The position numbers and the translations under genes were made by a program. A DNA stretch of 64,000 bases from Ipomoea triloba (Eukaryota > Streptophyta > Magnoliopsida > Solanales > Convolvulaceae), in the NCBI RefSeq assembly GCF_003576645.1, contig NC_044929.1:22914561-22978560 (forward strand). Reading direction: 5' to 3'. Position 1 is the first letter of the stretch; each line of letters begins with the position of its first letter. Below are positions 1-11,389 of this stretch, in pieces. The notes under the pieces were generated by a model. It saw nothing but the letters and a program-made list of their open reading frames with translations, was not told the origin of the DNA and ran no database searches.

Positions 1-3000
1 AATTAAAAAAGATGTATGTCTAGAGTGATTTGGTAAGGTGGTACGTGCTTGATAATATGAGGACACCAAAAAGAGTTTGAACCATCTATAGTGGGCCGCT
101 ACGATTAAGAGCTGGCTAACTTTTGTAGTGGAGTACAATTATAGGGTTGTAGCTTAAATGTCGATTTTTGATAGTCTTGTTGAGAAGTGAGTACATGGGT
201 TAGACATAACTATAAGTAACGGAACTACACAAACACTAAAAAAAATGGGGTCAGACTGACCTTGTTGGGCAGAGGCCAGGGAAGGAAAGTCAAGTACAAT
301 GCTTAGCTTCTTGAAAATGTTATGGTATAAGACGTCTTGGTTATTAATTATAACTTTTGACGTAATGGTAAGTACTTGATCGGTTGATCTTAACAAGTGG
401 TACCAAAATTAGTCCATGCTAACTTCTTTTATGGGAAAAGTCTAACTCGAGCATATATAATTTTTTGGTTGAGGTAGAAAATCTATAGTCACTACTTAAA
501 GGTATGCGCAGAATAAATTTCATTCTTACTTAATAACGCACAAACGCACAAACCACGCATATAGCACTCACACACTAAACATATTCTCGACATGACGAAA
601 TGCTGCATAACGTTATATGTTTGCATTGATTTAATATCATCGAAGTAGGGGAGATAAACCGTATCGATTGCCGAGTTAGCCGACGTACTGACCAAAACAC
701 GTTTATCAGACAACACCATTTTCTCCTCGTACCTTAGTAGTTACGATTTAATTCGAAATGATCGATGTGAGAATTCAGCGTTAATATGTTCAAATTGCAG
801 ACAACAAAATTAGAAATGCCTTTTCACACTTCATTTCTAAGTGGTTTCTAAGTAACTTCAATCGAGGACCGTATTTCATTATCTTGCATTCTTGTCCGAC
901 CGACAGACCCGATAGTTAATCATTTGTAAATTAAAGCGTCATTATGATGGAGAGTTCTAGAATTGGATTGGGTATAAATAGCTCTGCAATTGAAAATTAG
1001 TTAAATTTTATTGGAAAGATTATCAACGATAAACTTTATAATGTATAAAGTTATTGGAAAAATAATAATAATAACAGCTCGTTATGAATACTGATATCCA
1101 CTCACTAATTTCAGACAAAGCTCAGCTTCATACATACCGTCGCACCCTAAGTTGATAAGTATGTCGGGAAGTTTATTTTTTATACTACATCATAAATTTT
1201 CTGTAGTATAATATACTGAAAATTATAGTAAAAAAAATTGATTTTTTTTTGTTTGGGGGTGGGGGTAGTGGTCCTACAATTTGAATCATCTCATATCTCA
1301 TCTCTCTATTTATTCCTCTTTACATTATTAATTAGTCACTTTCTAGTCTTAATTATTTTTACTTATACCTTGACGTGCAAAACTTGTAATTAGATAAGTA
1401 ATAAAATATGCACTCTGATCTCTACATAGTGTGAATTCGTCAAATTCCTACTTTGATTTAATTTGCACTATCAAGTACAAATTTTTTTACTTTTCCTAAA
1501 GCATATATTATTTGAAGTAAATATGTCAATTCTTGTGGAATTAGAGAATATTTATTTTGTTTTATTTGAGAGACATGGAGAATGAATATATGATCTTATA
1601 TAAGGAACAATATATACTTATACCCTATAATATAAGATCTTTTTGCCCTTTATAACAATATATCATCTTTTTACATAAAAAAAAATTCTCTCTTTTGAGT
1701 CACAACAAGATGAATTGAACGCCTTTCAATTTCGAAATTAAACAAAAAAAAAATCAAATAAATAAAAGTAGATGGCAAGAACATGTGGATGCTTGGTACT
1801 ATATAAGTTTAAACCCCAAATTTAAAAAAAAAAAAAAAAAACTTTCATTGTTTTTGCCCTAAAAACTAGTGGATCGGATGATGTAAATTAGGAGATGTGC
1901 TTCAATTGGTTAATATGCTCGCAAATGTTTATACAATAATGCCCATATAATAACAAGGTCAAATTCATATCTCCCTTTTAGGTTATTGGTAGGGTTATAA
2001 TATATTACATCTTGTCAAGGTCGGCTAGCAAAATAAAATTTATGATTTGATGTTTGGTATTATATATTATATTGTGATGGAAAGAATTCAAGAGAATTTA
2101 TTTATATTATCTTGAGTAGAAAAATTGAGGGCAAAACACTAAAGAAGCATCATGGATCATTCATATATGTATATATATATTTTGATCTCCCCACAAATGA
2201 AGCCAATGAGAGGAGAAATGAAATTCCCCTAGAATAAGATACTCTAACTTATATTCTTTGCCAATTTGTATATGTACCACAAACCAATAACCACTTAAAG
2301 TAGTAATCCCACCTTGGAAAAGAAACACTTTTTGTTCATTATCTTTCTTTCTTGGATCCATTGTCAACTCCCAACTAGTTCTTTTGTCCTCACAAATTAT
2401 ATATACACTTTTTAGCATTGCCATATATATCAAAGTTGATCTTTTGTAAGTTGCATTAGTAGTTCACTTATTAACTATTCTAAATTGGTATCTATAAAGG
2501 TCATCTCGATGCAAAGTATGAATTCGTATTTGTATAATTGAACTTTTTATAAAGATGATAAAATGTCTTTGTCTAAAATGTTTTAAAAATTTTTCACTTC
2601 TTTTCTTTATTATTTTTTTTTTTTTTTGTTATTTGCTTTGCAAATTTCATTGATATGACACTTAATAATATATTAGACGTTACCCAATTCAACTAGAAAA
2701 ATTATAAAAGTCACAATAATTTTTTCAATGCCCTTTTCTCTAGTTAAACTATGATATCATACTAATTAAAGGAAAAAGAATAGTCTAATTGACCCAAATC
2801 TATAAGTTTAAGTAGGAGTGATTTAGGTCGTTTAAATATGATATTAGGAGTTCATATGCATATTTAAACTTGACCATCAAATATCAGTATAATATAAAAA
2901 ATAAATGCTGAAAAAGACAATTGAGTGAATGGAACATTATATTACTTTCATATATCATAGATTTTTTATCGATTATATCTTTCCTGTATGAGATTACAAG

Positions 3001-3186
3001 TTTCTCTTGTAATTCAAACAATAAAACAAAAAATAAAATAAAAAATTCAAACTTTGTTCACAGAAGTACAGTTTCAGTTGACTAAAATCACATGTATAAT
3101 TTATATATTATTATATATACATAGGAAAGTAAAACAAAGGCCCTACTTGCTAGCTTTTAATTACATGAATGTCTCCAAAAATATAC
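1..3186. other. Intergenic, AT-rich, no gene seen
   Basis: No open frame here resembles a known protein. The stretch is AT-rich with several A and T runs (for example near 1821-1840 and 2610-2628). The only recognisable structure is a miniature-LTR relic at 263-395, listed separately. The last few hundred bases before 3187 are likely promoter of the IPT gene. Confidence 0.6.
263..395 (+). mobile_element. TRIM-like LTR relic
   Basis: The segment starts TGTTGGGCAGAGG and ends TTGATCTTAACA, giving the TG...CA ends of an LTR. It is followed at 396 by AGTGGTACCA, a decayed version of the primer-binding sequence seen after the copies at 22441 and 22653. It shares the internal phrase 'ataacttttgacgtaatggtaa' in variant form with the copies at 22315-22863 and 44831-44979. 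Only one LTR is present, so it is a solo or broken copy of a family of about 126-150 bp LTRs. Confidence 0.55.
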
Positions 3187-3194
3187 TATAAATA
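3187..3194 (+). promoter_or_regulatory. Probable TATA box of IPT gene
   Basis: TATAAATA lies in front of a C/T-rich stretch (CATCCCCCACCG) that could hold the transcription start near 3215-3220. It is the best TATA match upstream of the coding start at 3647 and would give a leader of about 430 bases. No other evidence supports it. Confidence 0.4.
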
Positions 3195-3419
3195 CTCATC
3201 CCCCACCGATTTGGCTAAACAAAAATTTTATCATCACTTCTAATACTCTTTGCATATTTCTCCTCTCTTTCCATTCTTCTCACAACATACCATATTGTAT
3301 GCATCTTTTCTTTCAACTCCATTGATAGCTGACATCATTACTTGTTCCTCCCATCTTCCCTAGCTACCTAATTTCACACCATCCCTCTTCTAATTCTAAT
3401 CTCGATACCAGTTTATAAG

Positions 3420-3572
3420 GCTGTTATACTTTGTCCCTTGACGATTTTAGTTACCGAGTCTGAAAGTAACTTTGTTGCGGCGTCTGAACTTTGTCCCGTG
3501 ACATTATTAGCTGCAGCGTGTGAAAGTAACCCTGTTACAGCGTGTGAAAGTAACGTTGTTGCAGCTTTTGGA
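3420..3572 (+). repeat. Degenerate tandem repeats in IPT leader
   Basis: A phrase of the form GCGTGTGAAAGTAAC followed by CTGTTAC or GTTGTTGC recurs, with clear copies at about 3516 and 3540 and a weaker one near 3459. A second phrase, CTTTGTCCCTTGAC / CTTTGTCCCGTGAC, occurs at about 3430 and 3488. The block lies 75-230 bases before the IPT start codon, so it is probably transcribed leader. Whether it is a transposon remnant or a regulatory repeat cannot be told. Confidence 0.5.
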
Positions 3573-3646
3573 AGATAATTTACTAAGAGTGACGTAAATT
3601 AACAGATTTTGTGAGAATTTTGAGGATTGAATTGAAGATTCAACAT

Positions 3647-4651
3647 ATGATGATGACTACGAGATTAATGCAACCTTTAATGTGCAAACAAAAATTGCCT
3701 TTGTTGCACATTCCAAGTAGTGGAGGGATTGACCTGCAAATCCTGCAGCGGCGGCCGGAGAAGGGGAAAGTTGTGGTGGTGTTAGGGGCTACCGGCGCCG
3801 GAAAATCAAGACTCTCCATCGATCTCGCCACCCGGTTCACGGCGGAGGTGGTGAACTCCGATAAAATGCAAGTTTACCAAGGAATGGACATAGTGACGAA
3901 CAAAATCACGGAGGAGGAGCGGAATCACGTGCCCCACCACCTCCTCGGAGTGATCGAACCGACAAAGAATTTCACGGCGACGAATTTTTGCAGCATGGCG
4001 TCTCGGACGATAAATTCGATTTCGGGTCGGGGCAACCTGCCGGTCATCGCCGGCGGGTCGAATTCGTTCATCGAGGCGCTGGTGGACGATTGCCGGTTTA
4101 AAACAATGTACGATGTAATGTTTTTGTGGGTCGACGTGGCGATGCCGGTGTTGCACGCGTTCGTGTCGGAGCGCGTGGATCGGATGGTGGAGCAGGGGAT
4201 GATCGAGGAGGCGAGGAAAATGTTCGACCCGAAAAATGCGGACTATTCGAGGGGTTTAAGGAAAGCCATCGGTGTCGGAGAATTCCACCGATATTTCCGG
4301 GCGGAACCCACCGCGAACGCCGACACACGCGCCAGGCTGCTGGGAGAAGCCATCGACGCCGTTAAAATCAACACGTGCCAGTTGGCCTGTCGCCAGCTGG
4401 AGAAGATCCAACGGCTCAGGAACGTGAAAGGGTGGAAGTTGCACCGCGTGGACGCCACGGAAGTTTTCCGGCGGCGGGCCAGCGGCGTCGCCGGCGACGA
4501 CGCGGAGGAGCTGTGGGAGAATCTGGTGGCGGAGCCCAGCGCCACCATCGTGACAAGATTCCTTCACGACTTTGGGCCACTAATTTATGCCGACGTGACA
4601 TCCATTAGACCTGCCGTGATGGGCAGGGCCATGGTAGCTGCAACTCACTAG
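3647..4651 (+). CDS. IPT3: Adenylate isopentenyltransferase (IPT3-like)
   Basis: The enzyme transfers dimethylallyl to ADP or ATP, the first step of cytokinin synthesis, and family members act mainly in plastids. The 334-residue intronless frame has a P-loop GATGAGKS at residues 47-54 and the family blocks NSDKMQVYQG (70-79), DIVTNKIT, VPHHLLGV and GGSNSFIEALVDD, then FLWVDV and FVSERVDRM. The N-terminal MCKQ phrase and the length match Arabidopsis IPT3 (336 aa) as known. The start is set at the first ATG of the cluster at 3647. The frame stays open upstream to 3611 but without an ATG. The C-terminus ends MVAATH and lacks the CaaX prenylation box known for Arabidopsis IPT3. The coding part is GC-rich compared with its surroundings. 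Assignment to IPT3 rather than IPT5 is likely but not certain. Confidence 0.92.
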   Translation: MMMTTRLMQPLMCKQKLPLLHIPSSGGIDLQILQRRPEKGKVVVVLGATGAGKSRLSIDLATRFTAEVVNSDKMQVYQGMDIVTNKITEEERNHVPHHLLGVIEPTKNFTATNFCSMASRTINSISGRGNLPVIAGGSNSFIEALVDDCRFKTMYDVMFLWVDVAMPVLHAFVSERVDRMVEQGMIEEARKMFDPKNADYSRGLRKAIGVGEFHRYFRAEPTANADTRARLLGEAIDAVKINTCQLACRQLEKIQRLRNVKGWKLHRVDATEVFRRRASGVAGDDAEELWENLVAEPSATIVTRFLHDFGPLIYADVTSIRPAVMGRAMVAATH

Positions 4652-4722
4652 AGATTGTAACTCATGATTGCGACTCCCAAGCATCAATACCCCTTATGAT
4701 TTCTTACCAAGAATAGGATAAG

Positions 4723-5219
4723 GTGAGAACCATGCCCATAAAAAGATGCGGACTAATATTAACTCTCGATATGGAAACGACCGACTACTCTAAAGTGACG
4801 GGAAAACACACTCACTATTTGGTAAATATTACGGTACAAACTTTTCACTGCTTAAAATCCACTAAGCATAACTGCAAAGTGCACCCTTAAAGTCCACTAA
4901 GCATAATTGCAAAGTGCACTGAGCAAAATTACAGAGTACATCCAATGATACATGGAAGTGCACTGAACCTTTCCGACTCTGATCTAAAAGTGGGCCCAAC
5001 GATATATAAATGTGCACTCAGACGTGCGATTGCACTTTTACATATCCTTGAGTTTACTGGTTGCACTTTGTTATATTGCTTGGTGGATTTTTAGCGTTTA
5101 AAATTTTGGAATATTTACCAAAATATTATTGTATTTTTCTCCTTACTTTAGAGTCGTTGATCATCCTGAACCGACGACTAACATTAGTCCGTGTTTTTTA
5201 CCTAAGAACTTGTTCTCAC
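4723..5219. mobile_element. Foldback/MITE-like inverted repeat 3' of IPT
   Basis: The two halves are imperfect inverted repeats. The left arm reads GTGAGAAC ... CGGACTAAT ... ACTCTAAAGT ... TTTGGTAAATATT ... AAATCCACTAAGCA. The right arm, read on the other strand, gives GTGAGAAC ... CGGACTAAT ... ACTCTAAAGT ... TTTGGTAAATATT ... AAATCCACCAAGCA in the same order. The ends are GTGAGAAC (4723) and GTTCTCAC (5212). The loop holds many GTGCACT phrases. It begins 71 bases after the IPT stop codon and may be transcribed with its 3' end. No clear target duplication was found. Confidence 0.75.
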
Positions 5220-7439
5220 GTGAACTCAGCCCTTTATTACTATACTTATTATCCCATTAAATTAAATATTATTTTTGTATTTGTAACAATCAATTTTGGG
5301 AAGTTTGGATAGAACATAGTATGGTAAGTGTAATAAGCACATATATTGTAAAACATACAATGTTTTATGTTTTGACGTTTTGAAAGTGTTTAATATAATT
5401 TGATGTTCTTTTGAATAATTGTTAAAGAGTTACGTTGGTCGCTGTTGTTGCGACAAGTTTGGTTGTTGTTTCATGTGCTATAAGGTCCAATGTATGCTAA
5501 CAACTAATCAAGAATGATTATTATATTATATAGTCCTAAAAGGGACGGTTGAGTGTGTAGAACATAATTTTCGTAATAAAAAGTCACGATTTCAATTCTT
5601 CCTAACACTTTTTCTGTTAAACCTATCGCACAGAATCTTCTTAGTACAGTTTAACTCTCTTAAGTTTATTTCGCATATATACATACCATCAAATAGTGAA
5701 CCCAAATTTTACTCACAAAAAGAAAAGTGATTAATAGAATATAAAAAATACAATATTCAGGTAATTCGTACAATGATTGCAAAATCATAAATATTCACAT
5801 GGATAGATACACAAATATAATATATCTATTTTGGTATAATATATATAATGTAGTTATATTCACTTATAAGAAACCAAATTAAATATTGTATATAATTCCA
5901 TAACAAACCTTGTGAATGTAGACCAATTACGCGAATTATTACTAAATAATGTTGTGGCAAAAATATGCTTGCATGTGTTTCAAACGGAATTTAGAATAAT
6001 ATATATTACAAATATTCATATATAGTTGATGTGAAATTCAGACATTGTAACTAGACTATTCACACAATTATATTTTAATTTGATATATTCTCGAAAACTT
6101 ATTCAAATAAAAATTTGTCCTTCATCTTAGCCGTCCTAGCTAGTGGAGTAATATTATTTCATTTCGATCTACTTTCAAATAATTCTTTAAGGTCTTATTT
6201 AATTTTATAATGATATATGATGGTGTTGCGGAAAAATTGATCGATGTGACAAATCATATGTATGTGATCAAGTCAACAATAATGTGATAAAGTGTGTAAT
6301 GTCTTATGCATCAATGATAATAATATTTTTTTTTGGAAAACTATGAATCAATGATAATATAAAAATAATGTTAAAAGTAATAGTGAGACACATTAAATAT
6401 ACAGTTTCGTGTGTGTGTGTCGGAATACTTCTTTGCCATGGAACACTCATCTTATCCTTGCTCAACGGCTACAAAAGAGAATAGGCCCTATCTTGCTCAA
6501 CAACCACAAAAGATAATAGGGAGGAGAGTAGGAGACCACAATACCAATAAATACTTATCATTATAGTGCATTTTGTATAATGTACATTCAGTATATTGTA
6601 CTTTTAGTATATTAAAAATGTGATTTTTGTTATGGTCTACATAGCACTGTGTGGATCATGGTCAGCACAATAATTTTCTAACAAATTTGACCATAGTCTG
6701 AAAAGCATCCATATTCAAGAAATAGGCTAAAAAGAATTCATTATTTGATAAAATAAAATTTGGAGGTACCTATTGTTTGAAAAAATAAAAAAATGCTTCC
6801 AGTGGCAAGGTGAAGCTTGATCTCTGTTATGAACATTTGGGATTTGGGTTCGAGATGAACTCATCGTGCATAAAAGTATGCAATTTGGTCTTGAGTCTTG
6901 AAACTAGATTGATGTAATTTACTTTCTCATAAATCTAAGTGCAAGTTCAAGGAATTCAGTCGAAATAGGGAAATCTAGATTATTGAAAAAAAAAAAAAAA
7001 AAAAAAGCCTCAAGGGTCAAGAGTCAAATCAAACTCCTCAATAGAGTTATAGAGCAAGTAGCTTAGGCATGTACCTAACGCTAGTTGCATACACCGCCAT
7101 TTTTAGTCATTTCCATTTGGCAATTCTTCAAATCATAGTCTCAATGATGCCAAAATTCCGAGCTTGTGACTTGCGTTAAATCCGGTCGACCTAACCCGTT
7201 ACATGTAGCACGGCTCAAATAATCAATGACTAATGATTTTTTTAAATCAAAATAGACCGATCAATGATTACCTCTAGTAAAATTTGAACCCATACACCAT
7301 GATTAATAGTTCAGTCTTTTGTCACTTGCACATGACCTTAAAATTAATGATTAATGATGATTTAATAAATAGGATGTGTTTAGTTCATTTTGAATAAGAT
7401 TTCGAATTAAAGTTTTGCAAATAACACTATTCAAGTGTG

Positions 7440-8065
7440 GAAATATGTTACGGTACTTAAATCAAGATCATAACTCCACCACTAAAGTTAACTCAAGAGT
7501 AGATGTTTGGTCTCAACTTAAGTATCACTCCATAATCTTTTGTGGAGTCGATGCAATATCATATCATCATTGCCATACCTAGACAGCTCACACTCCAAAC
7601 ACTTTTCGACACCAAGTACAGTAGTCCTTTCCCCCTTTGAACGGCTTCACTTTGACTCCTTATCAAACACTAGGTAGTCCTTTCTTACATTGCTTCCATT
7701 GCTCGGTTGGCATCGGATGCCCACCCTTTTTCCTTTTGGACAATTTCACTCTAACTCCTTACAAGCACCAGGTAGGCATTTCCTAGCTACTTCCTAGGTT
7801 GCTTCAATTCCCTTGCTCGGCAAACATCGAATGTGTGAACGACTTTACTCTGGACAACTTTCACACTCCTCCAAACTCTTTTCTTTTCCCTTTGAACCTT
7901 ATTTTCACCACTCACCAGCCTTTCAATGAAAACACTAATGTTAGTATGTTACGAGACTAAAGTCAAAATCAACTCTAATACAAAAGCTAACTCAAGAGTG
8001 AAAGTTAAACTCCACTTTAAATAACATTTCACCATCTTTTATGGAGTCAATATGGAATCTATGCA
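7440..8065. repeat. Direct repeats flanking an internal duplication
   Basis: Two diverged copies of about 115 bases lie at about 7445-7560 and 7947-8065, sharing TATGTTACG, CTAACTCAAGAGT, ACTCCA and ATCTTTT(G/A)TGGAGTC. Between them a second duplicated block is present, with CTTCACTTTGACTCCTTA...TTGCTCGG at about 7646-7710 and TTTCACTCTAACTCCTTA...TTGCTCGG at about 7744-7820. The arrangement could be a decayed small LTR-type element. No coding potential is seen inside. Confidence 0.5.
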
Positions 8066-8787
8066 TGTTTTTTTTATATAATAATTTGGTCCAAAATTAA
8101 TTTTGAGTCCAACAAAACGTGTCATTCAATATAACATAATTTGTAACCACAAAAAAAAAAAAAATTATTGGCGCATTTCAATGTCGGCACCCCTACGCTA
8201 AAATAAGTCGTAAGTAGTATGAATGTCATATAGGTAGAGCTATGAATTCTTGATTTTCAGGCGTCATCATGACCATAAAAGAAACATATAGCCGGTGGCG
8301 GATGGGTGGAGGGCCCTTAATAAGCTAACTTTTGAAGAAATTTCTCCTACAAATATATAATTTTAGATTATATACATATATGCTTTTGGATTTTAGATTC
8401 GGAAATATTGTGATTATTCAATAACAACAAGATAACGGGAGACCAAAAAGAAAAAGAAAAAGAAAAACACGGATTGGCCGACTTAAAAGCCTCTCCCCAA
8501 GGTTTACTATTCACTTAGAAACAAAGTTCAAAATGGTACAAAAAAGTGTTGAGATCAAACTAACAGCATAACAATGCTACCTAGTTTCAATTATATATGG
8601 GCATTAAAATTTAAAAAGGAGAGTAAGCGATCAATAGCAAAGATAGAAAAATAATGAAGAAAAGATAAGGTTTACATGACTCAGTAATCTGTCTACGTGC
8701 ATGGAAGAAAAAGAGTTTTTTTTTTTAAAAAAAAAAAATAATTAATTGTGATGAGTCACGAGAGTCTAACCTCGTGACAGCACAAGC

Positions 8788-8906
8788 TTTAGGGCATTAG
8801 ATGTGATGGAATTATTGCCTTTGGAATGGTTAACATGCAGAGTAACATCTAGGGCATTTGATGGGATGGAATTGCCTTTGGAATGGTTAACATGCAGAGT
8901 AACATT
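8788..8906. repeat. Tandem duplication of about 58-60 bp
   Basis: Two adjacent copies each run from TAGGGCATT(A/T)GATG to TGCAGAGTAACAT. The second copy, starting at 8849, lacks three bases (ATT) in the GGAATTATTGCC region. The near identity suggests a recent duplication. Confidence 0.8.
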
Positions 8907-10079
8907 CGTCGTTTAGTCAAACTGAACATCTTTTACAATGCAGTATCTGTTCATAACTACTTTCTCAAAAGCATAAAGAGTTAATATCTCCTCCACTGAG
9001 GCTCTAACTCATCCCTTCCATATGGGAGTGCAACTAGATGCCACTAGGAAAATACAACCACAAGTACAACCACGTAATTAATATAATATAATATATTATA
9101 TAGGAAAATACTTACACTTACATCCATGATTAAACACATCAAATTTATAAATAGCTGTATTGATATATTTACAAAATTATCACTGTACCGTTTCGCAAGA
9201 GCACCGCCCCAGACCCCTAACCCACTCAACGAACCCAATTCAAGTTCAAATTAAACCATTCAATCATATCACTTCACTTCAGCACTTGTTGTCTTCCTAT
9301 AACATATAAGACACACAATAATCAATACGCTAACCTATTATTACACCCTTTTTATTTCCAAAAACACTATTGAAAAACCGTTTATTTCGCCTATCTAGTA
9401 GCTCCTCTATTGTCAAACTCTACGTCTGCCGCCAATTCAAACATATAAACTATGAACCACCACTGCACACAATTATGTGTCAAATGATGGGGACTAGGTT
9501 TGAATGATTGGGAAACGTTGTATCAATGAGGCGTGCGAAATGGGTCATGTCTGCTATTTATTATACTCCATATGTTTCTTTCAACTCCAAATTCACCACT
9601 GGTACTAACCTAGTACTAGGGGATAAACTTTATGGCCCATTTTTTTTGTTTGGTACCATATGCTTGTTTTGGCTTATGCATGGATTTTATTATTATTTTA
9701 CTTTTTTCTCCTAAGCAGCCGAGTACTAATAACTGTCATTCCACCCACCATCCAAGATTACTTTTGATCTTGTGATAAAGATTCATCATAGGGAAGAAAT
9801 AGGTTTTGATATTGGTTCAATTTGGCATGACTTTTCTTTTTAATGGATTTTGGTTGTGAAATTATATTTTTCAGTAATTTATCACGATCATGTTGATGGG
9901 ATTATAAAGTAGTCAATTTGACTCAATAACCTAATTTTATGTATAGGAAGTTAGTATTCTGAATGTCCTGACCGACCAAATAAGGGTAGCTTAAAGAATA
10001 AAAATTTAGATTCACTTGTACTAAGTAGACAGCCACTCTAAGTTAGCCTACATTTACCACGTTATCAGCCTAGACGCCT

Positions 10080-10300
10080 GCCTTGGTCGCATAAACAACT
10101 GCTTAGTCCAGCGCAACCTAGTCGGCGCCTAGACCGTCTAAAACGACAATTCCACAGAAATTCTAGGCAGTCGGTCACTGCCTAGTGCCCAAGGCGCCAA
10201 TTACTCGATTTTTTCAACATTAGTCCCACCGCCTAGTGTCAAGGTGCCAATTTTACACGATTTTTTCAACATTTGTCCCAAAAGCCTATGTCGGTAAGCC
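10080..10300. repeat. CCTAG/GGCGCC-rich repeat with 50-bp tandem copies
   Basis: The block is locally GC-rich with repeated GCCTAG, GGCGCC and CGCCTAG phrases. It ends in two tandem copies reading CCTAGTG...CAAGG(C/T)GCCAATT then CGATTTTTTCAACATT (about 10182-10230 and 10232-10282). It resembles dispersed repeat DNA and no gene is visible. Confidence 0.5.
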
Positions 10301-11389
10301 ACGAGACACCATGAGGTTGGTACACCATGGAATTGAATAGGAAGCCGCCATTAGAGACAAGCTTGACGATGGGTTTCATCAATTCAATTTTCTTCATGAA
10401 TTCATCAATTCTTTCAATGCCCTTCATGTTCTGCACATATCAAGTCAACAGTCAACTCTCATGTAATAATCATGAGGGCATGATTGTCAACTATTCCCTG
10501 GAAAAAGAGTGAGATCAAGAGAGATAAGCTTGGAATATATGACCTCTCTCATCACCCATCACTCTTCATCTTTCAACTCAATCACTTTCGGCATTCCATA
10601 TATTCCACTCCTCATTCATCTTTTCTACTCCACTTTTCCCCATTTCCGATGATTCTATCAAGATATCATTGTTTAAAACATCATGAAAAATCAAGAACCT
10701 GCAGGATATCGATTGAATGAATGAGAAATCTCACTTATGACTTGCTCCTAATGATAGGCTGGAGTTCGATTATACACAAAAATATACAATTTAGTGTACG
10801 TTGAATTCAGAAAAAATAGCTCATTTTACCTTCTCATAAATTTGAGGATAGGTTAATAAGGTTGAAATATAATCTGGCGAAACCAGAAAATCTGGCTTAT
10901 TAAAAAGAAGAAAATAATAATCAAGAAAGTTAGTTGAACAGATGGCTGCATTACTAATGTTAAGGTCTTGTCATGTGTCTAATCACAGTTAAAAGATTAT
11001 AATTTTAGCCCATTTGCCTACCAGACAAATTTCAAGTTGATTATATGATGATGAAGATGATAACAATAAGCGTAATATTTTGATGATATTTTTGAAGTTT
11101 TATGGTTTTTTAAGAATGTTTTGTCTTGAAATCTGTTAGATAGATATCTAAAAACAGATATATTAATGGTGTAATGGTTTCATATTACAATATTACATTA
11201 TCTGTATCAACTTTTTTAACCAGATGACTATGTTTTTTAAAAATATATATAGATAAGATCATCACAGTTATCGCACAGTTATTGTATAAAAAAATAATAA
11301 CTTTTTTTAATGAATAGAAAAATTTGTGGTCACTATTTAAAGATATCTTTTTATAAGTTATAATTTGATAACAAAAGTTAGAAACAACT

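Larger units (their letters stand above)
5220..11389. other. Intergenic, repeat relics only
   Basis: No supported gene. The stretch contains a weak SINE-like relic around 5580-5690, direct repeats at 7440-8065, a tandem duplication at 8788-8906, and a CCTAG/GGCGCC-rich repeated block at 10080-10300. A short minus-strand open stretch at 10290-10450 looks faintly coding and is reported as a finding. Poly-A runs occur near 6986 and 8151. Confidence 0.55.

Noticed and set aside
3611..3646. Upstream extension of the IPT frame
   Set aside because: The extension starts with GTG and contains no ATG. Plant nuclear genes use ATG, and the family N-terminus fits the cluster at 3647.
4098..4608. Several frames overlapping the IPT gene
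   Set aside because: They are shadows produced by GC-rich codons. Only the IPT frame has conserved domains.
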